Below, piece after piece: positions 8,409 to 17,157 of a stretch of 64,000 nt of DNA. How positions within the stretch are numbered: the first letter of the stretch is position 1; each line of letters opens with the position of its first letter. This stretch comes from Paludisphaera mucosa (lineage in GTDB: Bacteria; Planctomycetota; Planctomycetia; Isosphaerales; Isosphaeraceae). The stretch lies in assembly GCF_029589435.1 (NCBI RefSeq), contig NZ_JARRAG010000001.1, forward strand, positions 2,284,808 to 2,348,807, in the 5' to 3' direction. The notes under the pieces were generated by a model. That model made no database searches. It worked only from the letters and a program-made list of their open reading frames with translations, and was not told the DNA's origin. The position numbers and the translations under genes were made by a program.

Positions 8409-9764
8409 TCAGCCGCCGGCCGCGACGTCCAGGTCGAGGTCCGGGAGGAACGCCGGGCCGCGGGGCCGCCGAATCCCCTCGCAACGGCCGGCCATGAGCG
8501 CGGCGGCCAGCTCGTAGAACCGCGCCAGGTGCTCGCCCCCCCGGCGAAGGCCCACGTCGGGCTCGATGCGGCCCTGGACCGGATAGGTCCAGTCGACCTG
8601 CTGGGCGCGGAGGAGGCATCGGAGCATCTCGGCGACGTTCTCGCGCTCGGGCCCGTTCAGGCCGCGGCGGCGCTCGATCGCGAAGGTCATCAGGTCGGTC
8701 GCGGCGCGACAGCGGTCGAACAGGTCCGAGCCGCCGGGCCGCGCCGCGAGGACGCCGCCAACGCTCACGCCGGGACGCCCCAGGGGCCCGGTGGGGTTGC
8801 GGGACAGGTAGCGGTCGAGCGACGAGACGCGCGCCGATTCGGCCCCGGCCAGGAGTTCCAGCAGCCGGCCCAGCCACGCGTCGCCGCCGCCCCGGGGCCA
8901 GGCCCTCGCCAGGTCGTGAGCCGAGATCGCCGCGACGGCGATCGGCTCGGCGGGGGCCTCGGCGCCGGGCGGGAGGGCCTCCGCCTGCTCGACCCAGCGG
9001 TCGAAGAAGTGCCGGGCGTGGTCGAACGCCGCGCGGGGGGCGTGATCGGGATCGGCGTAGCGGGGGTCCTGGCCGTAGCCCGAGTGGGGGTCGAGCGCCT
9101 GGGCGGCGGGCTGCGGCGAGACGGCGAAGGCGGCCACGCCGCTGGGCGTGACCATCGGCGCGAGCGTCCTGCCGGGCGGCAGGATCGTCCCGCGCAGGAA
9201 GACGTCGGCGGCGACGCCGAAGGACCGCAGGCCCTGCTCGGCCATCGCCGACTCCAGGCCCGGCGGATAACCCAGGAAGGGGAGCCAGACGCCCGACGGC
9301 CGGGCCTCGAAGCGCCGGGCGTGGTCGCGGGCGGCGAGCCCGACCTGCGCCCGCGCCACGATCGGGTCGGACGCGAGGCTGGGGAGCCAGGTGTGGGTGG
9401 CGGTGGTCGGGATGACGTCGATCGCGCCCGAGGCGTTCCACCGTCGCAGCAGGTCGAGCGCGTCGCCGCCCCGCGCCGCGGCGAAGAACCGCAGCAGCCC
9501 GCGGTCGGCCCGCCCCTGCTGCACCCGACGTTCCAGCTCCCTCCGCATGAGGGTCCGGGCGGTCGGGTCGGCGGCCAGGGCGGTCCAGCTCGGGCTGACC
9601 GCCAGGGTGATCGAGGCGTCGCCGGCGCGTTCGGCGAAGCCGTCGAGGGCGCGCAGCAAGGGCCAGTCGACCTCGACGCCCGCCGCGGCCCAGTCCGGCC
9701 CCGCGTCCCGGCCCGGGGCGGGGAGCGGGTGGTGGAATTCCAGGACCAGGGCCAGGCAGGGCAT
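8409..9764 (-). CDS. GH57-family (DUF1957) protein with apparently lost catalytic residues
   Basis: 451 residues. It follows the layout of GH57 1,4-alpha-glucan branching enzymes: ALVLEFHHPLP at 5-15 (family: ALVLHAHLPY), TATHTWLPSL at 121-130 (THxxLPLL), GVWLPFLGYPPGLE at 158-171 and a C-terminal helical domain. In active members the third motif reads WLPEC or WLAEC, with Glu as nucleophile; here position 163 is Phe. The acid/base Asp region (DTELFGHWW in the family) aligns to AHDLARAW near 282-289, apparently without the Asp and His. It is therefore probably a binding or scaffolding pseudoenzyme, or it has a different chemistry. It lies 44 bases downstream of the GT-DUF4912 gene on the same strand, so the two likely form one operon. 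Confidence 0.78.
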   Translation of the reverse strand: MPCLALVLEFHHPLPAPGRDAGPDWAAAGVEVDWPLLRALDGFAERAGDASITLAVSPSWTALAADPTARTLMRRELERRVQQGRADRGLLRFFAAARGGDALDLLRRWNASGAIDVIPTTATHTWLPSLASDPIVARAQVGLAARDHARRFEARPSGVWLPFLGYPPGLESAMAEQGLRSFGVAADVFLRGTILPPGRTLAPMVTPSGVAAFAVSPQPAAQALDPHSGYGQDPRYADPDHAPRAAFDHARHFFDRWVEQAEALPPGAEAPAEPIAVAAISAHDLARAWPRGGGDAWLGRLLELLAGAESARVSSLDRYLSRNPTGPLGRPGVSVGGVLAARPGGSDLFDRCRAATDLMTFAIERRRGLNGPERENVAEMLRCLLRAQQVDWTYPVQGRIEPDVGLRRGGEHLARFYELAAALMAGRCEGIRRPRGPAFLPDLDLDVAAGG

Positions 9765-9808
9765 GACGACTTCCAGGGCTCGGGGTGCGTGGGAGAGGTC
9801 GGGGCCGA

Positions 9809-11326
9809 TCAGACGCCGGGGCGGCGGGGCGCCACGCGGAGCCGCCGCGGGGGCGTCGCCGGGGCCGATCCCTCGCGGGGGAGGTGGCAGATCCGGGAGT
9901 GGGTCACGGGATGGAAGTAGCCCCATCGCGAGCGGACGCCCAGGCACGCGGCCAGCGAACGGCCGTCGAACGGCAGGGCGATCGTCCGGTGGGTCTCGCC
10001 CAGGCCCAGGTCCACGTCCGAGGCGTTGTGGGCGTTCAGGCCGTCGAAGGCCACGTCGGTCACGTCGAACAGCCGGATCGTCAGCACGGCGCGTGCGGCC
10101 TCGGGCCCCAGCCACTCCAGCGCGACCCGCCAGTCGTCGGGCCGGAGCGTCCACGACGCCAGCGCCTCGCGGCTCGACACCGGGATGAGCGTCAGCCGCG
10201 ACCGAAGCTCAGGGAACGCCAGGGCTTGCCGGGCCGGGGGCGGGGCCGACGCCGCCGGGCGGGCGTTCGGCTCGGGCGCGTTCCGCCTGCGATCGAGGAT
10301 GCGGAGATAGATCCTCAGCCATTCCGCGGCCACGCCGTCGGCGTCGATCCGGCGGCCTTCCAGGGCCGAGGCCAGGCGTACGTCGACCTCTCGACGCTCG
10401 CGATCGAACAGTGCGTCCAGGATGTCCCGACCGAACGCCTCGGCGTCTCGGCCTCGCAGGCGGACGACGGGCGCGCCGACCAGCCAGGCGGCGCGGGCGA
10501 ACGGGTCGTCGACCAGGTCGTCCGTCGCCGTCGCGACGACCGACGCCTGCGAGACGGCCCCGTTCCAGCGGCCCGCCGTCGGGACGCTCGTCTCGCCCCA
10601 TCGGGCCGAGAGCAGCCCTTCGGCCTTCAAGACCCGCCGCAGCCGATCGCAGCGGGCGGCCGTCCCGAAAACCGCAGCGACCAGGCCCGGCGCCTTCTCG
10701 CGCGCGGACTTGAGACCGGCGACGACGGCCCGGGGCGAGAAGCGGGCGCCGGCGTGCAGGGTCAGGACGACGCACGGGCCCTCGGCCGCGTCCCGTCGCG
10801 GACCTTCGCGATCGCTCCAGTGGGACAGCCCGGCTTGCGAGGGGATCGTGAAGATCGGCTCCTCGCCATCACGGCCGAGACCGAAGCCGGCGCGGAGCCG
10901 CTCGGCACCCCAGGGATGGTCGCAGATCCAGGCGTCGGGGGCCTGTCGGGGCCCGAAGCCGGGATCCTCGGCCTCCTCGTCCTCGGCCCGGTCCGAGGCC
11001 ACGACGACCGTCGGCCCGCCGCTTCGCGCGGCCAGCTCGCCGGCGGCCGGCCGGGACTTCCAGTCCATGGCGTGGACGACGTCGAAGTCGAAGCCCAGGC
11101 CCGACGTGCTCGCCACCCGGACCGTCCCCACGCCGAACGCGACCGCCTCGTCGCGCGGGCCGCCGCCGATCTGGTGCGGGCAGCGCACTTCCAGCCAGCC
11201 GGGATGGGCCTCGCGCTCGGGCTCGTCGGCGAACCAGCGCGTGAAGGCGACGACGTCGACGCCGAGCCGGCCGATCGCGTCGATCGTCTCGCGATCCAGG
11301 TCCCAACCCAGCAGAGCGATCCTCAT
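9809..11326 (-). CDS. GT-B-like glycosyltransferase fused to a C-terminal DUF4912 domain
   Basis: 505 residues. The start, MRIALLGWDLDRE, and the following Rossmann-like N-domain with DVVHAMDWKS near residue 82 resemble the N-domain of GT4/GT5 enzymes (starch synthase-like). A second Rossmann-like half follows (VVLTLHAGARFSPRAVVAGL). After a Pro/Ala linker near 355-370, residues about 373-490 match DUF4912: LTLIPVSSREALASW, LTIRLFDVTD, GYFHPVTHS. GGGGGA lies about 10 bases before the ATG. The order GT first, GH57-like second suggests a shared role with an alpha-glucan or an exopolysaccharide. The E-x7-E donor motif of GT4 is not evident, so catalytic activity is uncertain. Confidence 0.72.
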   Translation of the reverse strand: MRIALLGWDLDRETIDAIGRLGVDVVAFTRWFADEPEREAHPGWLEVRCPHQIGGGPRDEAVAFGVGTVRVASTSGLGFDFDVVHAMDWKSRPAAGELAARSGGPTVVVASDRAEDEEAEDPGFGPRQAPDAWICDHPWGAERLRAGFGLGRDGEEPIFTIPSQAGLSHWSDREGPRRDAAEGPCVVLTLHAGARFSPRAVVAGLKSAREKAPGLVAAVFGTAARCDRLRRVLKAEGLLSARWGETSVPTAGRWNGAVSQASVVATATDDLVDDPFARAAWLVGAPVVRLRGRDAEAFGRDILDALFDRERREVDVRLASALEGRRIDADGVAAEWLRIYLRILDRRRNAPEPNARPAASAPPPARQALAFPELRSRLTLIPVSSREALASWTLRPDDWRVALEWLGPEAARAVLTIRLFDVTDVAFDGLNAHNASDVDLGLGETHRTIALPFDGRSLAACLGVRSRWGYFHPVTHSRICHLPREGSAPATPPRRLRVAPRRPGV

Positions 11327-11561
11327 CGACGGCTTTCCCCCTCGCGGCGCGACGCTCCCGATCCCGGGCGGCCCATCTCACAGCGAACTATAACACGCGA
11401 GAATCTGGCGAGCCTCCTCCCGTCGGGCGATCTTTCCCGAGGACGTCGACCCTGCGGATTGCGCCGATCGCGACGACCGCCGTGCGGATATGGTTTTGCC
11501 CCGAACCCGTGAATCGCGTTTTCATTCGTCGATCCGGGCGCATCGTAAATGATATGGCATT

Positions 11562-11717
11562 CCCTTCTCCCATCGGGAGAAGGTGCCGCGCAGTGGCGGA
11601 TGAGGGTCGTGGGAGTTCGGAGGGGGGCGTCGAAATATGCGAGCGATACAGTTCTCGAAAACCCCCAACCCTCATCCGGCCCCTCGGGCCACCTTCTCCC
11701 GGCGGGAAAGGAGAAGG
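11562..11717. repeat. Inverted pair of about 46-50 base dispersed-type repeats
   Basis: The left copy (11562-11607) runs from CCCTTCTCCC through GGGAGAAGGTG to GGATGAGGGT. The right copy (11668-11717) is its reverse complement in outline: ACCCTCATCCGG, a GCCCCTCGGGCC stem, CCTTCTCCC and GGAGAAGG. Each copy has its own internal hairpin, and about 60 bases separate the two. Such ACCCTCATCC/CCTTCTCCC elements occur as extragenic palindromic (REP/MITE-like) families in many genomes; membership here is an inference from the pattern. No transposase is adjacent. Confidence 0.7.
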
Positions 11718-11775
11718 CCCCGGCCGCCATGTTCGAGAGGTCGAAAACGAATTTTTTTTCGACGAGCGAAGCCAA

Positions 11776-11816
11776 AATAAAAAGACGCAAGACCCTCAAG
11801 CAGAAGGCCTTGCGTC
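11776..11816 (-). terminator. Rho-independent terminator for the PpiD/SurA-like gene
   Basis: On the minus strand an eight-pair stem GACGCAAG/CTTGCGTC (11816-11809 with 11791-11784), whose loop can extend the pairing through CCT/AGG, is followed directly by TTTTTATTTT. It lies 64 bases past the stop codon at 11880. Confidence 0.8.
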
Positions 11817-11879
11817 CATAATCGATTTCGCACGCGGGGCGAAGGAAGCCAATTCGAAGCCGATCCCGGAGGAAGCGCC

Positions 11880-13763
11880 TCAGCTCTGGGCGGCGTCGTC
11901 GTCCTTGGCGTTCTCGTCGGGCGGAGCCCAGTCGGCGGGGAGGCCGGCGTCGCGGCGGAGGCGGTTCATCCAGGACTCGTCCTGGTGGGCGGCCGCTTCC
12001 TCGCCGGCCAGGGCCCGGTAGCGCATCTCCTCGCCGTTGGGGGCGTAGAGCTGGGCGAAGTCGACCGGCTCGCGACGGTCGAGGGCGAGCACGTAATAGG
12101 AGGTCTTGGGCTCGTTGGGGGCGACGGCCGTCTCGCCGTCTCGCAGGCCGAAGTAGGCGTTGCGGAAGGCCTCGCCGGCGAACGGGACGTCGGGGATCGG
12201 GGTCTCGGCCTGGGCCACGTACTCGAACGGGTTGGCCCCGACGCCGCCCATCTGCTTGCGGGTGATGGGGGCGATCGCCAGGACGTTGTAGCCGTCGACC
12301 TGGTCCTCCTCGATCTTGCCCTTCTTGTCGGCCTTCAGCCTGGCCGCCAGCTCCTGGGCGGCCTTCTCGGCCAGCGGCCGGGCCTTGTCGAGCTTCCAGG
12401 CATGGACGACGTCGGCCTTCACCTCGTCGAGCGAGGGGATCCGGGGGGCCTCGTCCTTGATCTTGCGGGCGAGGTAGCGGGCGCCGGTGATGCCGGTCAG
12501 CTCGACCGGCTCGTAGAGGCCGACCTTGGGGTCGAAGAACTCGTCGACGAACTTGCGGCCGCCGCTGAAGCGGGCGGTGCCGACCTGGGAGTTGGCGATG
12601 AGGCCGTAGCGGGCGGCCTGCTCGCGCGACAGGAGCGGCGAGATCTCGTAGGCGAGGCCCTCCGCGGCGGCGATCGCCTTGAGGTCGACGTCCTTCGGGG
12701 CCTCGACCTTGGCGCCGGGCGCGGAGGCCTGCTCGTCGAGCATCGTCAGGTAGGCGTCGGCGAACGGGATCAGCTTCTCGTCGCGGATCTTGTTGAAGAG
12801 GTCGTTGATCTCGGCCTGGGCCTTCTCGTCGGCGAGCCGGCTGGCCAGCAGCTCGCGGACCTCGGCGAAGGGCTGGATCACGGCGGGGGTCAGGTCGGGG
12901 GCGTCGGCGAACAGGTCGTCGGGAAATTCCGAGGGGACCTTGAACTCGTTCTTATGGTTTTCGTAGAAAGCCTGGAGTTCGGCGGCGGGGAGCTTGTCGC
13001 GGAGGGCGCGGGCCTTGGCGTCGCCTTCGACGGTGGCGAACTCGACCTGCACCCGCCGCGGGACCTTGAAGCCGGGCGTCGCGAGCGCCGGGTCGGGCAG
13101 GACGTCCTTGTACTTGTCGTAGAGGGCCTGCACCTCGGCCTGGGACGGCTCGCCGACCTTGCCCAGGAAATTCTCGACGGGAATTTCGACCACCTTGTCG
13201 GCGACCCGTTCGCCCTGGCCGCGGTAGGCCTGGAAGGCGTCGTAGGGGGTCACCAGGGGCCGGCCCGGCAGGGTGCGGACCTTGGCGATCCGGACCTGGT
13301 TGGCGATGTCGGCGAGGAGGTCTTCCTGGCTGATCTCGTTGCTGAAGCGGCTGTAGAGGGACTCGAAGACCTCGCGGTTCATCCGCCCGCCGGTGGCCGC
13401 CAGCAGCCACTCGCGGCCGGCGGCGGCGTCGGCGGGCATCCCCAGGCGGTCGGCCTCCTTCTCGAGGATCAGGGCGTCGATCAGGTCGCGCTCCTTGAGC
13501 CCGCCGAAGGCGTCGCGGCTGAACGGGAAGAGGTTCAGGGCGTTGGCGACCAGGTTGGCGCGGGAACGCTGGCGGGCCATCTGGCCGAGGTCGCTGCGGT
13601 GGACGGTGCGGCCGAACAGCTTGGCCACCTCCACGTCGCGGGCGGCGTAGCTGGGGCTCAGCAGGCGGGGCAGGCTGTCGGCGAGGACGAAGGTGAACAT
13701 CGCCAGGATGGCGAGGATGGCCAGCATCTTACGCTGGTGGCGGCGGAAGACCTCGAAAGGCAT
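11880..13763 (-). CDS. Membrane-anchored PpiD/SurA-like periplasmic chaperone
   Basis: 627 residues. One N-terminal membrane helix (residues about 13-30, MLAILAILAMFTFVLA) is followed by a helical region like the SurA N-domain (ARQRSRANLVANALNLF..., LIDALILEKEADRLGM near 88-110) and a long helical tail rich in Lys, Glu and Ala. This is the PpiD layout: anchored in the inner membrane, facing the periplasm and helping outer-membrane protein folding. I do not see a parvulin signature (GGDLGW or GFHI-type), so it may be a chaperone without prolyl isomerase activity. GAGGATC precedes the ATG. A terminator follows, and it is divergent from topA. Confidence 0.7.
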   Translation of the reverse strand: MPFEVFRRHQRKMLAILAILAMFTFVLADSLPRLLSPSYAARDVEVAKLFGRTVHRSDLGQMARQRSRANLVANALNLFPFSRDAFGGLKERDLIDALILEKEADRLGMPADAAAGREWLLAATGGRMNREVFESLYSRFSNEISQEDLLADIANQVRIAKVRTLPGRPLVTPYDAFQAYRGQGERVADKVVEIPVENFLGKVGEPSQAEVQALYDKYKDVLPDPALATPGFKVPRRVQVEFATVEGDAKARALRDKLPAAELQAFYENHKNEFKVPSEFPDDLFADAPDLTPAVIQPFAEVRELLASRLADEKAQAEINDLFNKIRDEKLIPFADAYLTMLDEQASAPGAKVEAPKDVDLKAIAAAEGLAYEISPLLSREQAARYGLIANSQVGTARFSGGRKFVDEFFDPKVGLYEPVELTGITGARYLARKIKDEAPRIPSLDEVKADVVHAWKLDKARPLAEKAAQELAARLKADKKGKIEEDQVDGYNVLAIAPITRKQMGGVGANPFEYVAQAETPIPDVPFAGEAFRNAYFGLRDGETAVAPNEPKTSYYVLALDRREPVDFAQLYAPNGEEMRYRALAGEEAAAHQDESWMNRLRRDAGLPADWAPPDENAKDDDAAQS

Positions 13764-13819
13764 GGGATCCTCGGTGCTTGCTGAGAGGCTTCGGGAGGGC
13801 CTCCTCGGCGTCCCCCCCC

Positions 13820-13848
13820 TTGACAGACCCCGTTACCCTAGCTATGCC
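13820..13848 (+). promoter_or_regulatory. Candidate topA promoter
   Basis: A perfect TTGACA (13820-13825) is followed after 17 bases by TATGCC (13843-13848). The -35 and the spacing are ideal but the -10 is weak. It would start a leader of about 150 bases before the topA GTG. Confidence 0.4.
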
Positions 13849-14008
13849 GCTAATGTGAAGGATGCGGAGTCGTGCTCGACGGCCCAGGAAGCCCCCATCG
13901 TAGCAAACTTGCCGCCCGGAGCAACCTCAAAGGGGTGCCGGGCGGATTCCGGCGGAACCCGGACGGATCGACGGATCTGACTTCTAGGAAAGACCATAGG
14001 ATAACAAC

Positions 14009-16705
14009 GTGCCTCCAAAGTCCTCTCCCAAGTCCGCGCCCAAGTCCGGCGACGCCGCCAAGCCCAAGGCGGCCAAGACCGCCACGCCCCGCGCCAAGAC
14101 GGCGTCCGCCAAGGGGGCGGCCGGCAAGGGTTCGCGAACGAAAGCGGCCTCCGCTTCCGCCGGGACGCCGGGCACCGGCCCCTCGCTGGTGATCGTCGAG
14201 AGCCCCAAGAAGGCCAAGTCGATCAACAAGTTCCTGGGCTCCAGCTACATCGTGAAGGCGAGCATGGGCCACGTCCGCGACCTCCCCAAGCGCAAGCTGG
14301 GCCTGGACGTCGCCAACGGCTACGCCCCGTCGTACGAGGTCGTCCCGGCCAAGAAGGACACGATCGGCGACCTCAAGCGGGACGCCGCCCGGGCCGACGT
14401 CGTCTACCTGGCGACCGACCCCGACCGCGAGGGGGAGGCCATCGCCTGGCACCTCCAGCACGCCCTCGACCTGCCCGACGACCGGGTCCGCCGCGTGACG
14501 TTCCACGAGATCACCGAGCGGGCCGTGCGGGAGGCCTTCACGAAGGTCGGCCCGATCAACATGGACATGGTCAACGCCCAGCAGGCCCGGCGGTTCCTCG
14601 ACCGCTTCGTGGGCTACCAGCTCAGCCCCCTGCTCTGGAAGAAGGTCGCCCGCAACCTGAGCGCCGGGCGGGTCCAGTCGGTGGCCACCCGGCTGATCGT
14701 CGACCGCGAGCGGGAGATCCGGGCGTTCGTCCAGGAGGAGTTCTGGAAGATCACCGCCACCGTCTCGCCGGCCGGCTCCGCCAAGGAGGACGAGCGGTTC
14801 GAGGCCCTGCTGACCGAGTACGAGGGCAAGAAGTTCGAGGCCAAGACCGAGGCCGACGCCCACAAGGTCCGCGACGTCCTGGCGTCCGCGCCCTACGTCG
14901 TCGCCAAGGTCGAGGAGGCCGAGAAGCTCGACCGGCCCGAGGCCCCGTTCAAGACGAGCACGCTCCAGCAGCAGGCGGCGATCCGCCTGCGGTCTTCGGG
15001 CAAGAAGACGATGCGGACCGCCCAGGAGCTGTACGAGGGCATCGACGTCGACGGCTCGGGCCCGACCGGCCTCATCACCTACATGCGGACCGACAGCCTG
15101 CGGGTCTCCGACGAGGCCGTGACCAGCGTCCGCGACCTCATCAAGGACCGCTACGGCGACCGCTACGTGCCGGCCAAGCCCAACCGCTACGCCGCCGGCA
15201 AGAACGCCCAGGAGGCCCACGAGGCCATCCGCCCGACCGACCTGGCGCTCTCGCCGGAGCGGGTCCGCGAGCGGCTCAGCCACGACCAGTTCCGGCTGTA
15301 CCAGATGATCTACAACCGGTTCGTCGCCAGCCAGATGACGCCGGCCGTCTTCACGGTCACCGACGTCGTCATCCAGGCCGGGCCGGGCCTCTTCAAGGCC
15401 CAGGGCAAGATCCTCCGGTTCGACGGCCACCGCCGGGTCTGGGCCGCGTCCGGCAAGCAGGAGGACGCGCTGCTGCCGCCGATCAAGGTCGCCGACCCCC
15501 TGGACCTCCAGAACCTGGACGCCACCCAGCACTTCACCCAGCCGCCGCCGCGCTACAGCGAGGCGACCCTGATCAAGGCGCTCGAGAAGGAGAACATCGG
15601 CCGGCCCTCCACCTACGCCCCGATCATCCAGACGATCCAGGACCGCAAGTACGTCGAGCACAAGGACCGGCGGTTCTTCGCGACTGAGCTGGGCATGGTC
15701 GTGACCGACGTCCTGGTGAAGCACTTCCCCAAGATCCTGGACCTGAAGTTCACCGGCCACATGGAGGACGAGCTCGACGACATCGCGACCGCCAAGGAGG
15801 ACATGATCAAGGTCCTCGACGAGTTCTACTACCCGTTCCAGGACGCCCTCAAGGCGGCCGAGACCCAGATGGAACGGGTGCAGATCGCGACCGACGAGAT
15901 CTGCCACGTCTGCGGCGCGCCGATGGTCATGAAGTTCGGCCGCACGGGCGAGTTCCTGGGCTGCTCGAAGTACCCCGACTGCAAGGCGACCCGGCCGATC
16001 GGCGGCCAGCCCCGCGCCGAGGCCGTCGACAGCGGCCACGCCTGCCCCAAGTGCGCCAAGCCGCTCTTGATCCGCGAGAACAAGAAGGGCGAGAAGTTCC
16101 TCTCCTGCTCGGGCTACCCCGAGTGCAAGGAGTCGTTCGACATCGACGACCAGGGGAACCCCGTCCCCAAGCTCACCGAGACCGACCAGAAGTGCGAGAA
16201 GTGCGGCAAGCCGATGGCCCTGCGGAACGGCCGGCGCGGGCCCTTTTTGGGCTGCACCGGCTATCCCAAGTGCCGCAACATCGTGGCCGTCGACGCCGAG
16301 GGGAAGCCCCTGCCGACCGTCAAGATCGACATCAACTGCGAGAAGTGCGGCAAGCCGCTGGCCGTCCGCCAGGGCAAGCGCGGGGCCTTCCTGGGCTGCA
16401 CCGGCTACCCCAAGTGCCGCAACGCGGTCCCCGTCCCCGACGAGCTGAAGGACGAGGTCGCCAAGCTGGCCCCGCCCCCGGCGGCCGCCAAGGGGCCCGA
16501 CTTCAAGTCGCTCGAGATCGACGAGACCTGCGACGACTGCGGCGGCCCGATGACCCCGCGCAAGGGGCGGCGGGGCTACTTCCTGGGCTGCTCGAAGTAC
16601 CCCAAGTGCAAGGGGACCAAGGAGCCGAGCGCCGAGACGCTGGAGAAGATCAACGCGGCCGTCGTCCAGGCCGAGTCGGCCGAGGCCGCGGCCGCGGCCG
16701 ATTGA
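14009..16705 (+). CDS. topA: DNA topoisomerase I (type IA) with five C-terminal zinc ribbons
   Basis: 898 residues from a GTG start. A Lys/Ala-rich, probably disordered extension of about 55 residues precedes the Toprim domain (LVIVESPKKAKSI, catalytic Glu65; TDPDREGEAIAWH supplies the DxD). The active-site tyrosine is Y358 in GLITYMRTDS. The C-terminus carries five topoisomerase C4 zinc-ribbon repeats, each CxxC...CxxYPxC (for example CHVCGAPMVMKFGRTGEFLG and CDDCGG...), against three in E. coli. The enzyme relaxes negative supercoils. It ends 23 bases before the convergent acpS gene. Confidence 0.97.
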   Translation: MPPKSSPKSAPKSGDAAKPKAAKTATPRAKTASAKGAAGKGSRTKAASASAGTPGTGPSLVIVESPKKAKSINKFLGSSYIVKASMGHVRDLPKRKLGLDVANGYAPSYEVVPAKKDTIGDLKRDAARADVVYLATDPDREGEAIAWHLQHALDLPDDRVRRVTFHEITERAVREAFTKVGPINMDMVNAQQARRFLDRFVGYQLSPLLWKKVARNLSAGRVQSVATRLIVDREREIRAFVQEEFWKITATVSPAGSAKEDERFEALLTEYEGKKFEAKTEADAHKVRDVLASAPYVVAKVEEAEKLDRPEAPFKTSTLQQQAAIRLRSSGKKTMRTAQELYEGIDVDGSGPTGLITYMRTDSLRVSDEAVTSVRDLIKDRYGDRYVPAKPNRYAAGKNAQEAHEAIRPTDLALSPERVRERLSHDQFRLYQMIYNRFVASQMTPAVFTVTDVVIQAGPGLFKAQGKILRFDGHRRVWAASGKQEDALLPPIKVADPLDLQNLDATQHFTQPPPRYSEATLIKALEKENIGRPSTYAPIIQTIQDRKYVEHKDRRFFATELGMVVTDVLVKHFPKILDLKFTGHMEDELDDIATAKEDMIKVLDEFYYPFQDALKAAETQMERVQIATDEICHVCGAPMVMKFGRTGEFLGCSKYPDCKATRPIGGQPRAEAVDSGHACPKCAKPLLIRENKKGEKFLSCSGYPECKESFDIDDQGNPVPKLTETDQKCEKCGKPMALRNGRRGPFLGCTGYPKCRNIVAVDAEGKPLPTVKIDINCEKCGKPLAVRQGKRGAFLGCTGYPKCRNAVPVPDELKDEVAKLAPPPAAAKGPDFKSLEIDETCDDCGGPMTPRKGRRGYFLGCSKYPKCKGTKEPSAETLEKINAAVVQAESAEAAAAAD

Positions 16706-16728
16706 CCGCGACGCCCCCCCAAGGCGGC

Positions 16729-17157
16729 CTAGGCTTCGGGGGGGGGCGGCGGCGGCGAAGGAGTGCCCGGGGCGGGCCGGGCGATCGCCATGGCGTAGGC
16801 CGTGGCGTACGTCCGGCAGTGGGCCATCGAGACCAGGACCTGGCCGACGCCCCGCTTCCGGACGACCTGTTTCGCCGCGCCTGCGACCATGACCTTGAGC
16901 GTCCCCCGCGGGCCGACGCGGATCTCCAGGTCGGTCCACGAGACCCCTTCCGCCGGGCCCGTCCCGAGGGCCTGGAAGACGGCCTCCTTGGCCGCCCACC
17001 GGGCCGCGAAGTGCTCGATCGCATGCCTGCGCGACTGGCAGTGGCGGATCTCGCGCTCCGTGTAGATCCGGCGCAGGAACAGCTCCCCATGGCGCTGGAT
17101 CATGCCGCCGATCCTGGGGCACTCGACGATGTCCGTCCCGATCCCGACGATCTCCAT
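16729..17157 (-). CDS. acpS: Holo-[acyl-carrier-protein] synthase
   Basis: 142 residues. It transfers 4'-phosphopantetheine from CoA to the acyl carrier protein. IGTDIVEC near residues 6-13 holds the Mg-binding Asp, and FAARWAAKEAVFQALG near 50-65 holds the conserved WxxKEA. LVSMAHCRTYATAYA matches the family's VSxSHxxxxAxA near the end, followed by an extra proline-rich tail (PSPPPPPPEA). AGGAG lies 9 bases before the ATG. It is divergent from pcrA and convergent with topA. Confidence 0.95.
   Translation of the reverse strand: MEIVGIGTDIVECPRIGGMIQRHGELFLRRIYTEREIRHCQSRRHAIEHFAARWAAKEAVFQALGTGPAEGVSWTDLEIRVGPRGTLKVMVAGAAKQVVRKRGVGQVLVSMAHCRTYATAYAMAIARPAPGTPSPPPPPPEA

Larger units (their letters stand above)
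11327..11879. other. 553-base non-coding region between the GT-DUF4912 gene and the PpiD/SurA-like gene
   Basis: It has no convincing coding frame and holds three things. Near the GT gene there is a TATAGT minus-strand -10-like element (11392-11387) without an obvious -35. In the middle is an inverted pair of dispersed repeats (11562-11717). Next to the PpiD/SurA-like gene is that gene's rho-independent terminator (11776-11816). The stretch around 11740-11790 is AT-rich compared with the surroundings. Confidence 0.6.

Noticed and set aside
9785-11512. A 575-residue plus-strand frame opposite the GT-DUF4912 gene
   Set aside because: Composition of a GC-driven antisense frame; no motif and no ribosome site.
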